A stretch of DNA of 48,402 nucleotides from an uncultured Rhodoblastus sp. (GTDB lineage Bacteria > Pseudomonadota > Alphaproteobacteria > Rhizobiales > Beijerinckiaceae): positions 1 through 48,402 of the forward strand of contig NZ_CAIUXT010000072.1 in the NCBI RefSeq assembly GCF_903903185.1, read 5' to 3'. The notes beneath the pieces are model-generated. The model was not told the origin of the DNA, ran no database searches, and worked only from the letters and a program-made list of their open reading frames with translations. Both the position numbers and the translations under genes were made by a program. Every line of letters starts with the position of its first letter. Positions within the stretch are counted from its first letter, which is position 1. Of this stretch, positions 15,580 to 23,880 are shown one piece after another.

Positions 15580-16050
15580 CTAGAAGGAAGGAATGTTCGG
15601 CGGCAGCCTCCAGGATCCATAGCCGGGCGCTTTTGCCCCAGGCGGATGGGAGCCGATCGCCGGCCACAGCAGCCCTTCGACAAAGGCCGCGGGCGTCGGC
15701 ACGAAAGCGTCGTTGCGCGCGGTCGGACCGAACTGCTCCTGCCAGGTCGAGGGCAAGGGATACCAGACGCCGATATACCAAAGCTTGACAATGGCGCGGG
15801 CCACCGGTCCGAGGCGTTCGCTGCCGAAAACCTCCAGCCTTAGCCGGTCGGTGCGCGCCGCGTCCGATCGTAGCGTGGCGATGGGCGCGAAAGCATCGAG
15901 CAAGGCGTCGGTGACGGCGGCGCCGACCAACCCGTCGATAGTGTCCAGATAAACGTCGGCAAGGCCCGTTCCCCAGATCTCCACTTTATTGAACGCGGTA
16001 ATCTGCGCCGAAAAGGCGACGAAATTTTCAAGGCGCGGCGATGAGGTCAT
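15580..16050 (-). CDS. Small subunit of FAD sugar dehydrogenase (FAD-SLDH family), copy A
   Basis: A 156-aa helical protein with the pattern of the FAD-dependent sorbitol/gluconate dehydrogenase small subunit: NFVAFSAQITAF, YLDTIDGLVG, ARAIVKLWYIGVWYPLP and a C-terminal GAKAPGYGSWRLPP. In known enzymes this subunit chaperones the GMC flavoprotein and carries it through the Tat route, but here no Tat or Sec signal is present. CAGGAG precedes ATG 16050. It is 32 bases after the ferritin-like gene. Probably pairs with the GMC protein encoded at 17181-19037. Confidence 0.8.
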   Translation of the reverse strand: MTSSPRLENFVAFSAQITAFNKVEIWGTGLADVYLDTIDGLVGAAVTDALLDAFAPIATLRSDAARTDRLRLEVFGSERLGPVARAIVKLWYIGVWYPLPSTWQEQFGPTARNDAFVPTPAAFVEGLLWPAIGSHPPGAKAPGYGSWRLPPNIPSF

Positions 16051-16082
16051 GGACCAATTCTCCTGTTCAAGGGGCCTCGTTT

Positions 16083-17138
16083 TTAGATTTCGTAGGTCGG
16101 GGCCGCATTGCCATTCCCGCCCGGCAGCGGATTGCAGATCAGTTGCTGGATCAGGTTTCGGAACTCGAACATGCGCGGCACGGCGTCGAGCAGCACCTGC
16201 GGCTCGCCGTTATAGGCGCGGGTCAGCAGGGCGAGGAACTGGCGGTAGGCGGAGTTGAAGGCGACGGCGGCGTCGTAAAGCTCCGAACCGGCGGGCAAGG
16301 CGGCGAGCTTGAGGTTGGTCGCAATCGGCCACACCGCGCTCCAGTCGGTGGTGAGCGCGGGGCCGGTCGGATTTTCAGGCGAATCGCCTTGCTGGTAATA
16401 GCGGTTTTTGTCGAGCTGCAAAAAGCGATAATAATGCGCGATCTCGCCGCTATCGCCGAAGATTGCCTGCGTCTTGCCCTCGCCCTGCTGGATGACGAGG
16501 TCGATGGCCTTGGCGGCGCTGGCGGGATCGACGATCGGCCACAGCTTCCCGCCGCCGGAATAATAATATTCGGAGGTCACCTGGCGCTTCGGATCGCCGG
16601 TAAAAATGGTTTCGCCTTTCGCCTTGGCCTGTTGGTCGAGATAGACGATGGCGTCGCGGATCGCGGCATAGAACTCGCCAATGCTGTAGTAGCGCAGCGT
16701 GGCGTCCTCGGGGAGTGTGCACAGATGCGTCGAATGATCGTCGGATTTGCGGACGACATGTCGGCTCTTGCCTGCCGGCGCCATGGCTGGCCGCTCGATC
16801 TTGAGGAAAGCCTTGAGGGTCTCCGGACTAAGAGGCCCGACCCCGACCGTGAAGTCGGTCTCGCCATCGGGCAGCGTCGCCGGATAGGAGGGCACGAAAC
16901 CTTTCACGGTCAGGTCGGGCTTGCCCCCTATGGCGTTGAGCAGGTTGGCGGAAATGGTCAGGTGCAGCATTTCCTCGACCACGATTACGCGCAGGATTTG
17001 CGTGGCGTCGGTGTTGGCGCCCGGCCGGATCGAATAGAGCGCGGTGAGATAGGGCGGGATGGTCGCGTGCTCGAGTTGTATCGCCTTGGCCAGCTGGCTA
17101 CGCAATACTTCGATCGAAGTTATGTCGGGGGAAGCCAT
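16083..17138 (-). CDS. Ferritin-like protein related to iminophenylpyruvate dimer synthase (VioB/RebD)
   Basis: VioB and RebD couple two imines of amino acids in bisindole synthesis; the ferritin-like domain at their ends is also found alone in many uncharacterised proteins. Here residues about 10-75 give the hallmark: AKAIQLEHATIPPYLTALYS, then VVEEMLHLTISANLLNAIGG, carrying the Glu/His iron ligands. A long middle and a C-terminal helix pair (AAVAFNSAYRQFLALLTRAY) complete 351 aa, much shorter than full VioB. The start at 17138 follows GGAG at 7 bases; GTG 17153 is an alternative. It lies between a GMC gene and a small-subunit gene. Di-iron redox chemistry is inferred. Confidence 0.82.
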   Translation of the reverse strand: MASPDITSIEVLRSQLAKAIQLEHATIPPYLTALYSIRPGANTDATQILRVIVVEEMLHLTISANLLNAIGGKPDLTVKGFVPSYPATLPDGETDFTVGVGPLSPETLKAFLKIERPAMAPAGKSRHVVRKSDDHSTHLCTLPEDATLRYYSIGEFYAAIRDAIVYLDQQAKAKGETIFTGDPKRQVTSEYYYSGGGKLWPIVDPASAAKAIDLVIQQGEGKTQAIFGDSGEIAHYYRFLQLDKNRYYQQGDSPENPTGPALTTDWSAVWPIATNLKLAALPAGSELYDAAVAFNSAYRQFLALLTRAYNGEPQVLLDAVPRMFEFRNLIQQLICNPLPGGNGNAAPTYEI

Positions 17139-17180
17139 CGTATTCTCCGTCACATTCCGTTGAGCCGGGCGGGCGCGTTT

Positions 17181-19037
17181 TCAGTGGTTGAGCGTCGCGA
17201 TGATTTTCCGCGCGCTGCGGTAGGCGATCGCCGCCATGGTGAGCGAGACATTGGCGGTGCCGATGGTCGGCATGCTGCCGGCGCCCACCAGATAGAGATT
17301 GTCATGGTCCCAGCTGCGCTGATCGGCGTCGACCACGGAAGTTGATGGGTCGGACCCCATGATATGCGTGCCGGCGAGGTGATTGCCGCCACGGATCTCG
17401 TAGGGGTCGCCCTGATAGGCGATGAAACCATAGTTCGACGGATCGTAATGCGTGTGATCCTCCGCCCCGAGCCGCGCGAACAAGGTCTTGGCGAACTGCC
17501 GCGCATAGGCGGCCCCGCGCATCGAATATTCGGGCACGGCGAAGGAAACGACCGGGCGCATGTTGTCGAGCGGGTCTTTGTAGGTCGGATCGACGGTGAC
17601 GCGATTGCTCTCGCTCGGCATCACTTCAATCATGAAGGCCAGCAGCAATTGACGCGACACCCTGTCGATGATCGCGTTGCGCAGATCGCGTCCGAACTTG
17701 TTGCCGTCATCGACCAGTTCGACCAGATCGGTGGAGGGCGAACCGGTGGCCCAGCCCCAGCCGTCATTGTGGATATCGACGGCGAAAGCGGCCTGGCTGC
17801 GGCGGAAGGAGCCGCCGCGCAAATCGACGATGCCGCTGGTGCAGCTGGTGCCGCGCGTCGTGCCGCAGATCTGCGGCATCAGCGCCCAGTTGAGCAGATA
17901 GGCGTGGTCCATAAGGTTGCGGCCCACAAGTCCGCTTTTGCTGCGCAGGCCGGAGGCCAGCAGCAACCGCGGCGTTTCGATCGCATTGGCGGCAATGACG
18001 TAAAGCCTGGCGCGGAGTGTGACCGTCTTGTAGGCGGGCGATGACACATGGTGATAGACTTTGGTCTCAATGCCGGTCACGCGGCCGCTGGCGTCGTCGA
18101 TGATCACTTTCGAGGCCACCGCCTGCGACAGCAAATCGACCCGCCCGGTTTCAAAGGCCTTGGCCAGCGTCTTGCCCGAATGGTACTTGGCCTGCACCGG
18201 GCAAATCGGCACGCAATTGGTGTTGCCCTGGCAGCGGCCTCCGATGTCGATCTGATGCGAGGCGACCGCGCTTGTCGGCTCGAAGCCCTTGCCCCCGTCA
18301 TAGGCGGGATTGGGGATGCCGTTGCGCGCCTGCGGAAAGGGCCGCACCTTCAGCGCGTAGCGCTCGCCGTATAATTCGACCTGCGAATTGTCGATGCCCT
18401 GCGCCACCTGCTCGTCGAGCCAGGAGGGCGGCAGGCCGCGCATCGGAAAGACGTAGGAATCGCGAAATTTGAGGTCGAGATATTTTTGATCCTCGACATC
18501 GGCGGATACACCCATCTCGCGCTCCGCCGTCTCGTAATCGGTCTCAATATCCTCGTAGCCGATCGGCCAGTCCCTGCCCTGGCCGAACACGGTCTGGGTC
18601 TTGAAATCCTGCGGCAACATCCGTGGCGTCTTGGCTTCCCAGTGGATGCTGGTGCCGCCGAAAACCCTAGTATAGACCGTATCGCTGACATAGGGGCCGG
18701 ATTGGACGATGTAGGAAGAACTATTGGTCTCGAGCGGGTCGAGCTTGCGCAATTCGGAACCGCGCGGCGTCGCGGCGTTGGGATTTATTGGGAAGGGCGA
18801 CTGGTTGTCCTTGGCGCTCTGCCCGTAAAAATGATTGAGATATTCCGTGTAGCCCTCATAGGTGCGATCGGTTTCGGGGGCCGCCTCCACGATCAGCACG
18901 CGCTTTCCCGCCTGCGCCAGCTCATTGGCGATGATCGCCCCGGAAATGCCCGAGCCGACGACAATCGCGTCATAGTCGCTGTCGCTTTGCAAAGCAGCGA
19001 GGTCGGGCCGGTTGGGATTTTTGACGAATGGCGACAC
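17181..19037 (-). CDS. GMC-family FAD oxidoreductase with Fe-S motif, copy A
   Basis: A large flavoprotein subunit of a sugar or alcohol dehydrogenase. The FAD-binding GSGISGAIIANELAQAGKRV is at about residues 28-47 and a GMC signature around VFGGTSIHWEA follows. C269-x5-C275-x3-C279 (CQGNTNCVPIC) matches the spacing of the 3Fe-4S ligands in Burkholderia FAD-glucose dehydrogenase. The C-terminus has the catalytic His region GTHIMGSDPSTSVVD and GTANVSLTMAA with the conserved Asn. 618 aa, no signal peptide. The start is GTG with AAGGA 7 bases upstream. No cytochrome c subunit is encoded nearby, so the electron acceptor is unclear. Confidence 0.9.
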   Translation of the reverse strand: MSPFVKNPNRPDLAALQSDSDYDAIVVGSGISGAIIANELAQAGKRVLIVEAAPETDRTYEGYTEYLNHFYGQSAKDNQSPFPINPNAATPRGSELRKLDPLETNSSSYIVQSGPYVSDTVYTRVFGGTSIHWEAKTPRMLPQDFKTQTVFGQGRDWPIGYEDIETDYETAEREMGVSADVEDQKYLDLKFRDSYVFPMRGLPPSWLDEQVAQGIDNSQVELYGERYALKVRPFPQARNGIPNPAYDGGKGFEPTSAVASHQIDIGGRCQGNTNCVPICPVQAKYHSGKTLAKAFETGRVDLLSQAVASKVIIDDASGRVTGIETKVYHHVSSPAYKTVTLRARLYVIAANAIETPRLLLASGLRSKSGLVGRNLMDHAYLLNWALMPQICGTTRGTSCTSGIVDLRGGSFRRSQAAFAVDIHNDGWGWATGSPSTDLVELVDDGNKFGRDLRNAIIDRVSRQLLLAFMIEVMPSESNRVTVDPTYKDPLDNMRPVVSFAVPEYSMRGAAYARQFAKTLFARLGAEDHTHYDPSNYGFIAYQGDPYEIRGGNHLAGTHIMGSDPSTSVVDADQRSWDHDNLYLVGAGSMPTIGTANVSLTMAAIAYRSARKIIATLNH

Positions 19038-19105
19038 GTTCGTTTCCTTCTACCAGAATGCGAATGAGCTCCTGGGCGCTTCGGTCGGCTTGCAACGGAA
19101 GCCGT

Positions 19106-20902
19106 TCAGCCGCCGTCGTGCAGTTTGGCGATGATATGGTCGGCGGTGCGCAGCGCCAGCGCCGCGAGGGTCAGCGTCGGGTTCGAAGTGCCCATGGTCG
19201 CGAAACTGCCCGACCCCAACAGGAACAGGTTGGGGTGATCCCACGAGCGCTGGAATTCGTCGACCACGGAGTTCGAACGGTCGCTGCCCATGGCGTGCGT
19301 GCCCGCGAAATGTCCCATGCCGTGGTAGTGGACCTCCTCGCCATCATAAATGGCCGTCGGGAACCGCAATTCGGCGGTGGAGCGGGAGCAGTCCTTGATA
19401 CCCGCCTGGCGAAAAATCCGGGCGGCGACCTTGCGCGCCGCCGCCATGCCCTCGAACGTATAATCGGCGATCCGGTAATCGATGACCGGGCGCGGATTTC
19501 CGAACTTGTCGCGATAGGCGGGATCGATGGTCACGCGATTATCCGGATCGGGCAATTGCTCGACCGCGAGCGACATGCGGACCTGCCGCGACAGTTGGTC
19601 CGCCAGCTGGGTTCGTAATTGCCGGCCGAACAGTTTCTGGTTGGTCACGGCGTCGATGACCGTCGCATCGGGGGCGCCGGTGGCAGCGCGCCAGCCGTCG
19701 TTGCCGATGTCGAAGCGGAAGGCGGCATGGCGGGCGCGGAATCCCCCGGCGCGAAAATCCTCGATGCCCGACGAGGATTGCGGTCCGCGAAAGGCGCCGA
19801 CATTGAACGGCGCCAGTCCCCAGGCATAGAGAGCGGGATGATCCATCAGCCCCCGGCCGACCTGACCTTCGCCGGATTGCGGCCCGGAAGCCAGAAGCAG
19901 CTTGGCGTTTTCGACGGCATGCGCGGCGAGAATGTAGACGCGGCCGGTCGCCACCTCCTCATTGAAGGATGTTGAACGCGGATCGTCGTACCGCTTGTAG
20001 CTGATGCCGCTGACCGCGCCGGTGACGCCGTCGAACAGGATTTGGCTCGCCACCGCCTGGCTGCGGAGGGTCAAATGGCGCCGGTCGGCCCGGGCGAAGG
20101 TCTTGTTGGCGTTGTATTTGGCCTGAACCGGACAGATCGGCGTACAGGCGGTATTGCCTTCGCAGCGCTCGCCGATGTAGGTCGAGCGCTCTTGGCCATC
20201 GGAACCTATATCGAGGGCTCCGATCGGCTGATAGTCGCCGCGCGGGATGGAATTGCGCGCCGCCGGATAGGAGCGCACCCGCACCGCCACGCGCTCTTCG
20301 CCCAGATCCACTTCGAGCGAATTGACCGCCGCGCCGAGCACCCGGTCCGAATAGCTGGGCGGGATGCGCCGCATCGGATAGTCATAACCCGCCGTAAAGG
20401 TCAAACCATGGTAGCGCTGCTCTTCGACGTCGGCCGAGACGCCGATCGCGTGCTCGGCCCGGTCGTACCAGGGGGCCAGCGCGGCATAGCCGATCGGCCA
20501 GTCGCGCCCTACTCCATGGCGCGCGCGAAGCTCGAAATCCTCGGGCAGCATGCGCAGTGAGACGCCTAGCCAGTGCAGAGTCGAACCGCCGAAGGTGCGC
20601 GTATAGGTGCTGCCATAAAGGTGTGGCCCGCGCTGGACGAAATAACCTTCCTGCTTGAAAAGATCGGCGCCATCGGGCTGCGGCGCGCCCTCGGCCGGCG
20701 GCCATGGCGTTTCCGCGCCCTTGGACGAGGCGGTGTAAAAGGTTTCCAGATGGGCGTTGTAGCTGGCGAGGTCGCGGGTCGTATCCGGCCCGGCCTCCAG
20801 CACAAGCACTTTCAGGCCGGACTTGGCGAACTGCCCGGCCGCCAGCGCTCCGGCCACGCCCGCGCCGACGATCACGACATCGAATTCGGCGGCCTCGCTC
20901 AT
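19106..20902 (-). CDS. GMC-family FAD oxidoreductase with Fe-S motif, copy B
   Basis: A paralogue of the next gene with the same layout: FAD site GAGVAGALAAGQFAKSGLKV at about residues 13-32, TFGGSTLHWLG, cysteines C247-x5-C253-x3-C257 (CEGNTACTPIC) spaced as in 3Fe-4S sugar dehydrogenases, and the C-terminal active site GTHAMGSDRSNSVVD with GTSNPTLTLAALAL. 598 aa without export signal. ATG 20902 overlaps the stop of its small subunit (ATGA) and has GGGAGGA upstream; longer in-frame starts run through the small-subunit gene and are rejected. The paralogue pair suggests two successive or alternative oxidations. Confidence 0.92.
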   Translation of the reverse strand: MSEAAEFDVVIVGAGVAGALAAGQFAKSGLKVLVLEAGPDTTRDLASYNAHLETFYTASSKGAETPWPPAEGAPQPDGADLFKQEGYFVQRGPHLYGSTYTRTFGGSTLHWLGVSLRMLPEDFELRARHGVGRDWPIGYAALAPWYDRAEHAIGVSADVEEQRYHGLTFTAGYDYPMRRIPPSYSDRVLGAAVNSLEVDLGEERVAVRVRSYPAARNSIPRGDYQPIGALDIGSDGQERSTYIGERCEGNTACTPICPVQAKYNANKTFARADRRHLTLRSQAVASQILFDGVTGAVSGISYKRYDDPRSTSFNEEVATGRVYILAAHAVENAKLLLASGPQSGEGQVGRGLMDHPALYAWGLAPFNVGAFRGPQSSSGIEDFRAGGFRARHAAFRFDIGNDGWRAATGAPDATVIDAVTNQKLFGRQLRTQLADQLSRQVRMSLAVEQLPDPDNRVTIDPAYRDKFGNPRPVIDYRIADYTFEGMAAARKVAARIFRQAGIKDCSRSTAELRFPTAIYDGEEVHYHGMGHFAGTHAMGSDRSNSVVDEFQRSWDHPNLFLLGSGSFATMGTSNPTLTLAALALRTADHIIAKLHDGG

Positions 20903-21366
20903 GGCGTGTCCTCCCCTGCGGGCAGCAACGCCCAGGAACCATAGCCCTGCTGGCGGGCTCCGACGGGGTGCGCGCCGGCGATTTCCCATTGCAGGCCGGC
21001 TTGATAGGCGGCAGACGAAATCACATGATTCGTGTCCCCCGCCGATGATCCGAAACTGGCGCGCCAGGCGGGCGGCAGCTGGCTCCACGCGCCGCGATAC
21101 CAGAGCAAGATCAGGTTGCGCGCCACGGCCCCGAGTCGCGGATCGGCCAAAATCCCGGACTCCAGCGCCGGCTCCAGTGCATCGCCGGCCGGCAGGGCGG
21201 CGAATTGCGAGAACAGGTCGTCGATAATGGGCCACGGCACGATGGCCTCCACCGCCGCCAGATAGGCCTCGGCCTGCCCCGTGCCGCGCAGTCGAAACGC
21301 CTTCACCCCGGTGAGCGCGGCCGAGAGCGCGACAAAGAGTTCGAGACGGTCATTGGGCGCGCTCAT
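20899..21366 (-). CDS. Small subunit of FAD sugar dehydrogenase (FAD-SLDH family), copy B
   Basis: 155 aa, a paralogue of the protein at 15580-16050: LELFVALSAALTGVKAF, AYLAAVEAIV, ARNLILLWYRGAWSQLPPAW and a C-terminal GARQQGYGSWALLPAG. No signal peptide. Both ends overlap neighbours by ATGA (with the unknown 140-aa gene upstream and GMC copy B downstream), a tight coupling that indicates a stoichiometric complex with GMC copy B. Confidence 0.8.
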   Translation of the reverse strand: MSAPNDRLELFVALSAALTGVKAFRLRGTGQAEAYLAAVEAIVPWPIIDDLFSQFAALPAGDALEPALESGILADPRLGAVARNLILLWYRGAWSQLPPAWRASFGSSAGDTNHVISSAAYQAGLQWEIAGAHPVGARQQGYGSWALLPAGEDTP

Positions 21367-21785
21367 TTCGCACGCGCCCGCAAGGCGGAAAGAAACGAGG
21401 CATAGCTCCACGACGGATTGTAGACGCTCTTTTCATAGCGGCCCGTTCCGTCGAACTGTCCGTTCGGCTCGGAGCGGACGCCGTCGAAGATGATGGCGCG
21501 CAACATGGCGTCGGCGGCGTTGCGCAACACGACCGCCGCATCTCCCGGCGCGGTCGCGGGCAAAGAAGGCGCGGCGAAGCAACAGCCGGGGCGAGAAAAA
21601 TCGCCGGTCGTTGGGCAGGGATCCTCGCTAATGACACCCGCCGTGGTCCAGATGCGCCTCATGAACATCAGCATGGAGGGGGCGAGACTGGAAAGATCAG
21701 GCTGCTCATAGGGGGCGACCTCATGGGCCCGCGCAGCTTCGGAACCCAAGTTTGCGCCAAGCCCTTTAAATTGCTCAGGGACCAT
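21363..21785 (-). CDS. Unknown 140-aa protein of the oxidoreductase operon
   Basis: I do not recognise this family. It starts MVPEQFKGLG, has a possible amphipathic helix (SMLMFMRRIWTTAGVI), then a Cys-containing stretch (EDPCPTTGDFSRPGCCF) and a helical, Ala-rich C-terminus ending WSYASFLSALRARAK. Four Cys/Met-rich positions could bind metal, but that is speculation. GAGAGG lies five bases before ATG 21785. It overlaps the small-subunit gene by 4 bases, so it belongs to the same complex or pathway. Confidence 0.7.
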   Translation of the reverse strand: MVPEQFKGLGANLGSEAARAHEVAPYEQPDLSSLAPSMLMFMRRIWTTAGVISEDPCPTTGDFSRPGCCFAAPSLPATAPGDAAVVLRNAADAMLRAIIFDGVRSEPNGQFDGTGRYEKSVYNPSWSYASFLSALRARAK

Positions 21786-21822
21786 TGAAGCCTCTCGAAT
21801 GAGTATGCGCGGAGTTTTGGTT

Positions 21823-22263
21823 TCAGGCGGACGGTATTGCGGCCGCGGGACGTTCCCAGTACATTTCATTGACGACCGACACACCGTCGATGATCGCCGG
21901 ATCGGTGCGCAAGACCAGCTGCCCATTTTCGAATGCATAGCCCCGGGACGTCAGCTTTGCCGACCAGTTCGGATAAAGGCTCGCCTCGATATCGTGCTCG
22001 ACCTTGTCGCCGACCACCTTGAACGTGCCGAAATAAGCAAGACAAGTCGAATAGGCTTGCGCCCGCTCGTCAATACTTCCCCCGATTGGGTCTGTACTTT
22101 TTATCAACGGGCGATCCTTGGCAAGCATCTGAACGATCATCGCGCCACCTGGAAGATAAACCAGCAGGCCAACAGGATTTTCGCCAAGAGGATGAACCGT
22201 TTTGCCGTCGTTTCCGACGCGCCGCCAATCAACCAAAGACCACATGCCCAATAAAGAGTGCAT
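21823..22263 (-). CDS. Lipocalin-like domain protein (first gene of the operon)
   Basis: 146 aa, of the bacterial lipocalin-like family often found beside biosynthetic oxidoreductases. It opens with LLGMWSLVDWRRV, then PLGENPVGLLVYLPGGAMIVQM, the family core, followed by short strands to the end. It may bind a small hydrophobic intermediate or act as a cyclase or isomerase; not determinable here. GGGGAGGGGG precedes the ATG. It lies 37 bases before the unknown gene and directly behind the predicted operon promoter. Confidence 0.85.
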   Translation of the reverse strand: MHSLLGMWSLVDWRRVGNDGKTVHPLGENPVGLLVYLPGGAMIVQMLAKDRPLIKSTDPIGGSIDERAQAYSTCLAYFGTFKVVGDKVEHDIEASLYPNWSAKLTSRGYAFENGQLVLRTDPAIIDGVSVVNEMYWERPAAAIPSA

Positions 22264-22662
22264 AGATCCCCCTCCCCGTGAGGTAACAATTTAGGGCTAA
22301 TACTAAATATTGAACCGGCAATTAGCCAGTTTATATTCTTTTGCAGTTTATTAGTGTTTTTTCTCCCCACCTTATTTTATATTTGGAAAAAATTAACACA
22401 ATGCGACGGTATCGTCAATTGCATTTTGACCTAAGGTTCCACCCTGTCATAGGAAATTCGACTGATTGACACGAGGTTGAAGAAAATCGCCGCCGGCCTG
22501 CGGATCGGATATTTCGGCAATTCACTGTTTTGGCGAACGTTACAGGTCACGCGTCGACACCGGCGCGCGGCGGCGGCTGAAACGGCTTCCAGGAATTGGA
22601 AGGCAACACAAGTATTGAAGGCGCCAAATGAGCGCCCTGTGCGAAGCGGCCGGGGATGGCGT
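22264..22662. other. AT-rich regulatory gap before the oxidoreductase operon
   Basis: It contains the promoter described at 22390-22418. The remainder (22430-22662) shows no convincing gene; the open frames there are antisense to the monooxygenase-like gene or lack a ribosome site. Confidence 0.6.
22390..22418 (-). promoter_or_regulatory. Predicted promoter of the oxidoreductase operon
   Basis: On the minus strand there is TTGACG (22413-22418), a 17-base spacer and TAATTT (22390-22395). A GACG-N4-CGTC palindrome (22405-22416) overlaps the -35 and may be an operator. The leader to the lipocalin-like ATG is about 120 bases and contains a GGCTAAT/ATTAGCC inverted repeat (22295-22301 with 22321-22327). 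Confidence 0.55.
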
Positions 22663-23124
22663 TCACGCCCGATCTCCGGCGCCGGACCTGGACGTCGCGC
22701 CCGAATGGCCCCTTACCTCACCCGCAGCGCGATCCGGCGCGGCGGTGACCCCGGGACGCGAAAACCCCGCCCGGGCCGTCATGAACTCGACGGTGGTGTA
22801 AGGTCGCCCGTTGGAGGCCACGAACAGCGATCCGTAAGTCTTCAGGAACCATTGGAAAACCTCGCCGTTGACGTGGTTCAGGAAAGCCTGCGCATCCCGG
22901 TAGACTTCATAGAACTCGACCGACAGGGGGCCAACCGGCGGCAGGCTTTGCAGGCGCCAATGGTCGATCAGGGGCGCATGGACCAGATAGGTCAAAGTGT
23001 CGGGTTCGTTGACGAAAACCGCCTCGGCCAGTTCCAGCAGGGCGGCCCAGCCCGCCTCCTCGGCGCCAGGACGCAAAAACCAGCGGGAAACCAGGCTCAC
23101 GTTTCCGTTGGAGGCCAGATTCAT
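22663..23124 (-). CDS. Antibiotic-biosynthesis-monooxygenase-like (dimeric alpha/beta barrel) protein
   Basis: 153 aa with the ABM fold pattern: SLVSRWFLRPGAEEAGWAAL (strand then helix), LAEAVFVNEPDTLTYLVH, SVEFYEVYRDAQAFLNHVNG (the typical E-Y-D-A-HH segment) and FQWFLKTYGSLFV. Relatives include cofactor-free quinol monooxygenases. The C-terminal ~30 residues are an unstructured Arg/Gly/Ala tail. The start MNLASNG has GGAG 8 bases upstream. It lies 400 bases upstream of the oxidoreductase operon on the same strand and probably has a separate promoter, but it may serve the same pathway. Confidence 0.78.
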   Translation of the reverse strand: MNLASNGNVSLVSRWFLRPGAEEAGWAALLELAEAVFVNEPDTLTYLVHAPLIDHWRLQSLPPVGPLSVEFYEVYRDAQAFLNHVNGEVFQWFLKTYGSLFVASNGRPYTTVEFMTARAGFSRPGVTAAPDRAAGEVRGHSGATSRSGAGDRA

Positions 23125-23880
23125 GGATTGGCTCCGGCTATCCAACGACGGCGCGCCGCAGCAAATTCGCAACATGCGCGACAAGCGGCTGCGTCTGGCA
23201 ATTGCGGAATTCGAGACCTCTCCTGCATTTCCTGCCCCCAGCCATGACGATAGCATTCGCAGCAAATTCTGTTATTTAATGTGCAAACAGGAGAGTAAAC
23301 TCAATTACAAACCACTACAAAATTTTTTCTACTACATTTAAAATTATTTTTCAGACCTTGCCCTAATCTTTTGATTCGTACCACTGACTTAATTATATTA
23401 TCCTTGCCTTAAATTGATAAAGGCGCCCACAGTCCTTTGTCAAGCTCAGGATCGTTCTTTAGCCGCCGGCTTCACGAAAATTTTATCGGAACCGAAAAAT
23501 ATCAATACAATTATGTGCGGGTTACAACCTTGGAGTTGTCGGGCCTTCGAAGCAATTTCCGTTCTGTTCTCGCGTTCCTTGAACATTATGACTAGGCCGT
23601 GACGGCCGAAGGCGCGCACTTGTTCATGCGTCCGATGACGGCCCGGCCTTTTACCATCGGCCCTTGAAAAGGACCGACGATATTTCGCCGGCCGCGGCCG
23701 GACGCGCGCCCGAGCGGCGCGCGGCGCCCGTCGCCCAAGCAAAGCTTTCTGTCTTGCCGCATATTCCTGTCCCGATCGGCGCCTTGTGCGCCGCTTTCAT
23801 CGGCGCCGCTCCTTGATGGCTGCCCCCGCGCAAATAAATCGGCGAAGGACGCAGTGGCGCCTCACGCCCGGACCCGGCCG
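23125..23880. other. Long intergenic region, partly AT-rich
   Basis: 756 bases without a credible gene. 23265-23420 is strongly AT-rich and probably contains the promoter of the monooxygenase-like gene. 23651-23682 is the second copy of the hairpin repeat. The remainder is GC-rich spacer before the pyruvate kinase stop. A small RNA cannot be excluded. Confidence 0.55.
23651..23682. repeat. Interspersed hairpin element, copy 2
   Basis: Same core (CCCTTGAAAAGGACCG) as 6406-6438, with 28 of 32 aligned bases identical. The outer stem is partly decayed: TCG/CGA, one C-G and the A-T/T-A pairs remain. Located downstream of the pyruvate kinase gene. Confidence 0.65.

Noticed and set aside
22477..23247. 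256-codon open frame on the plus strand
   Set aside because: Antisense to the ABM-like gene, with no ribosome site and low-complexity Arg/Gly content.
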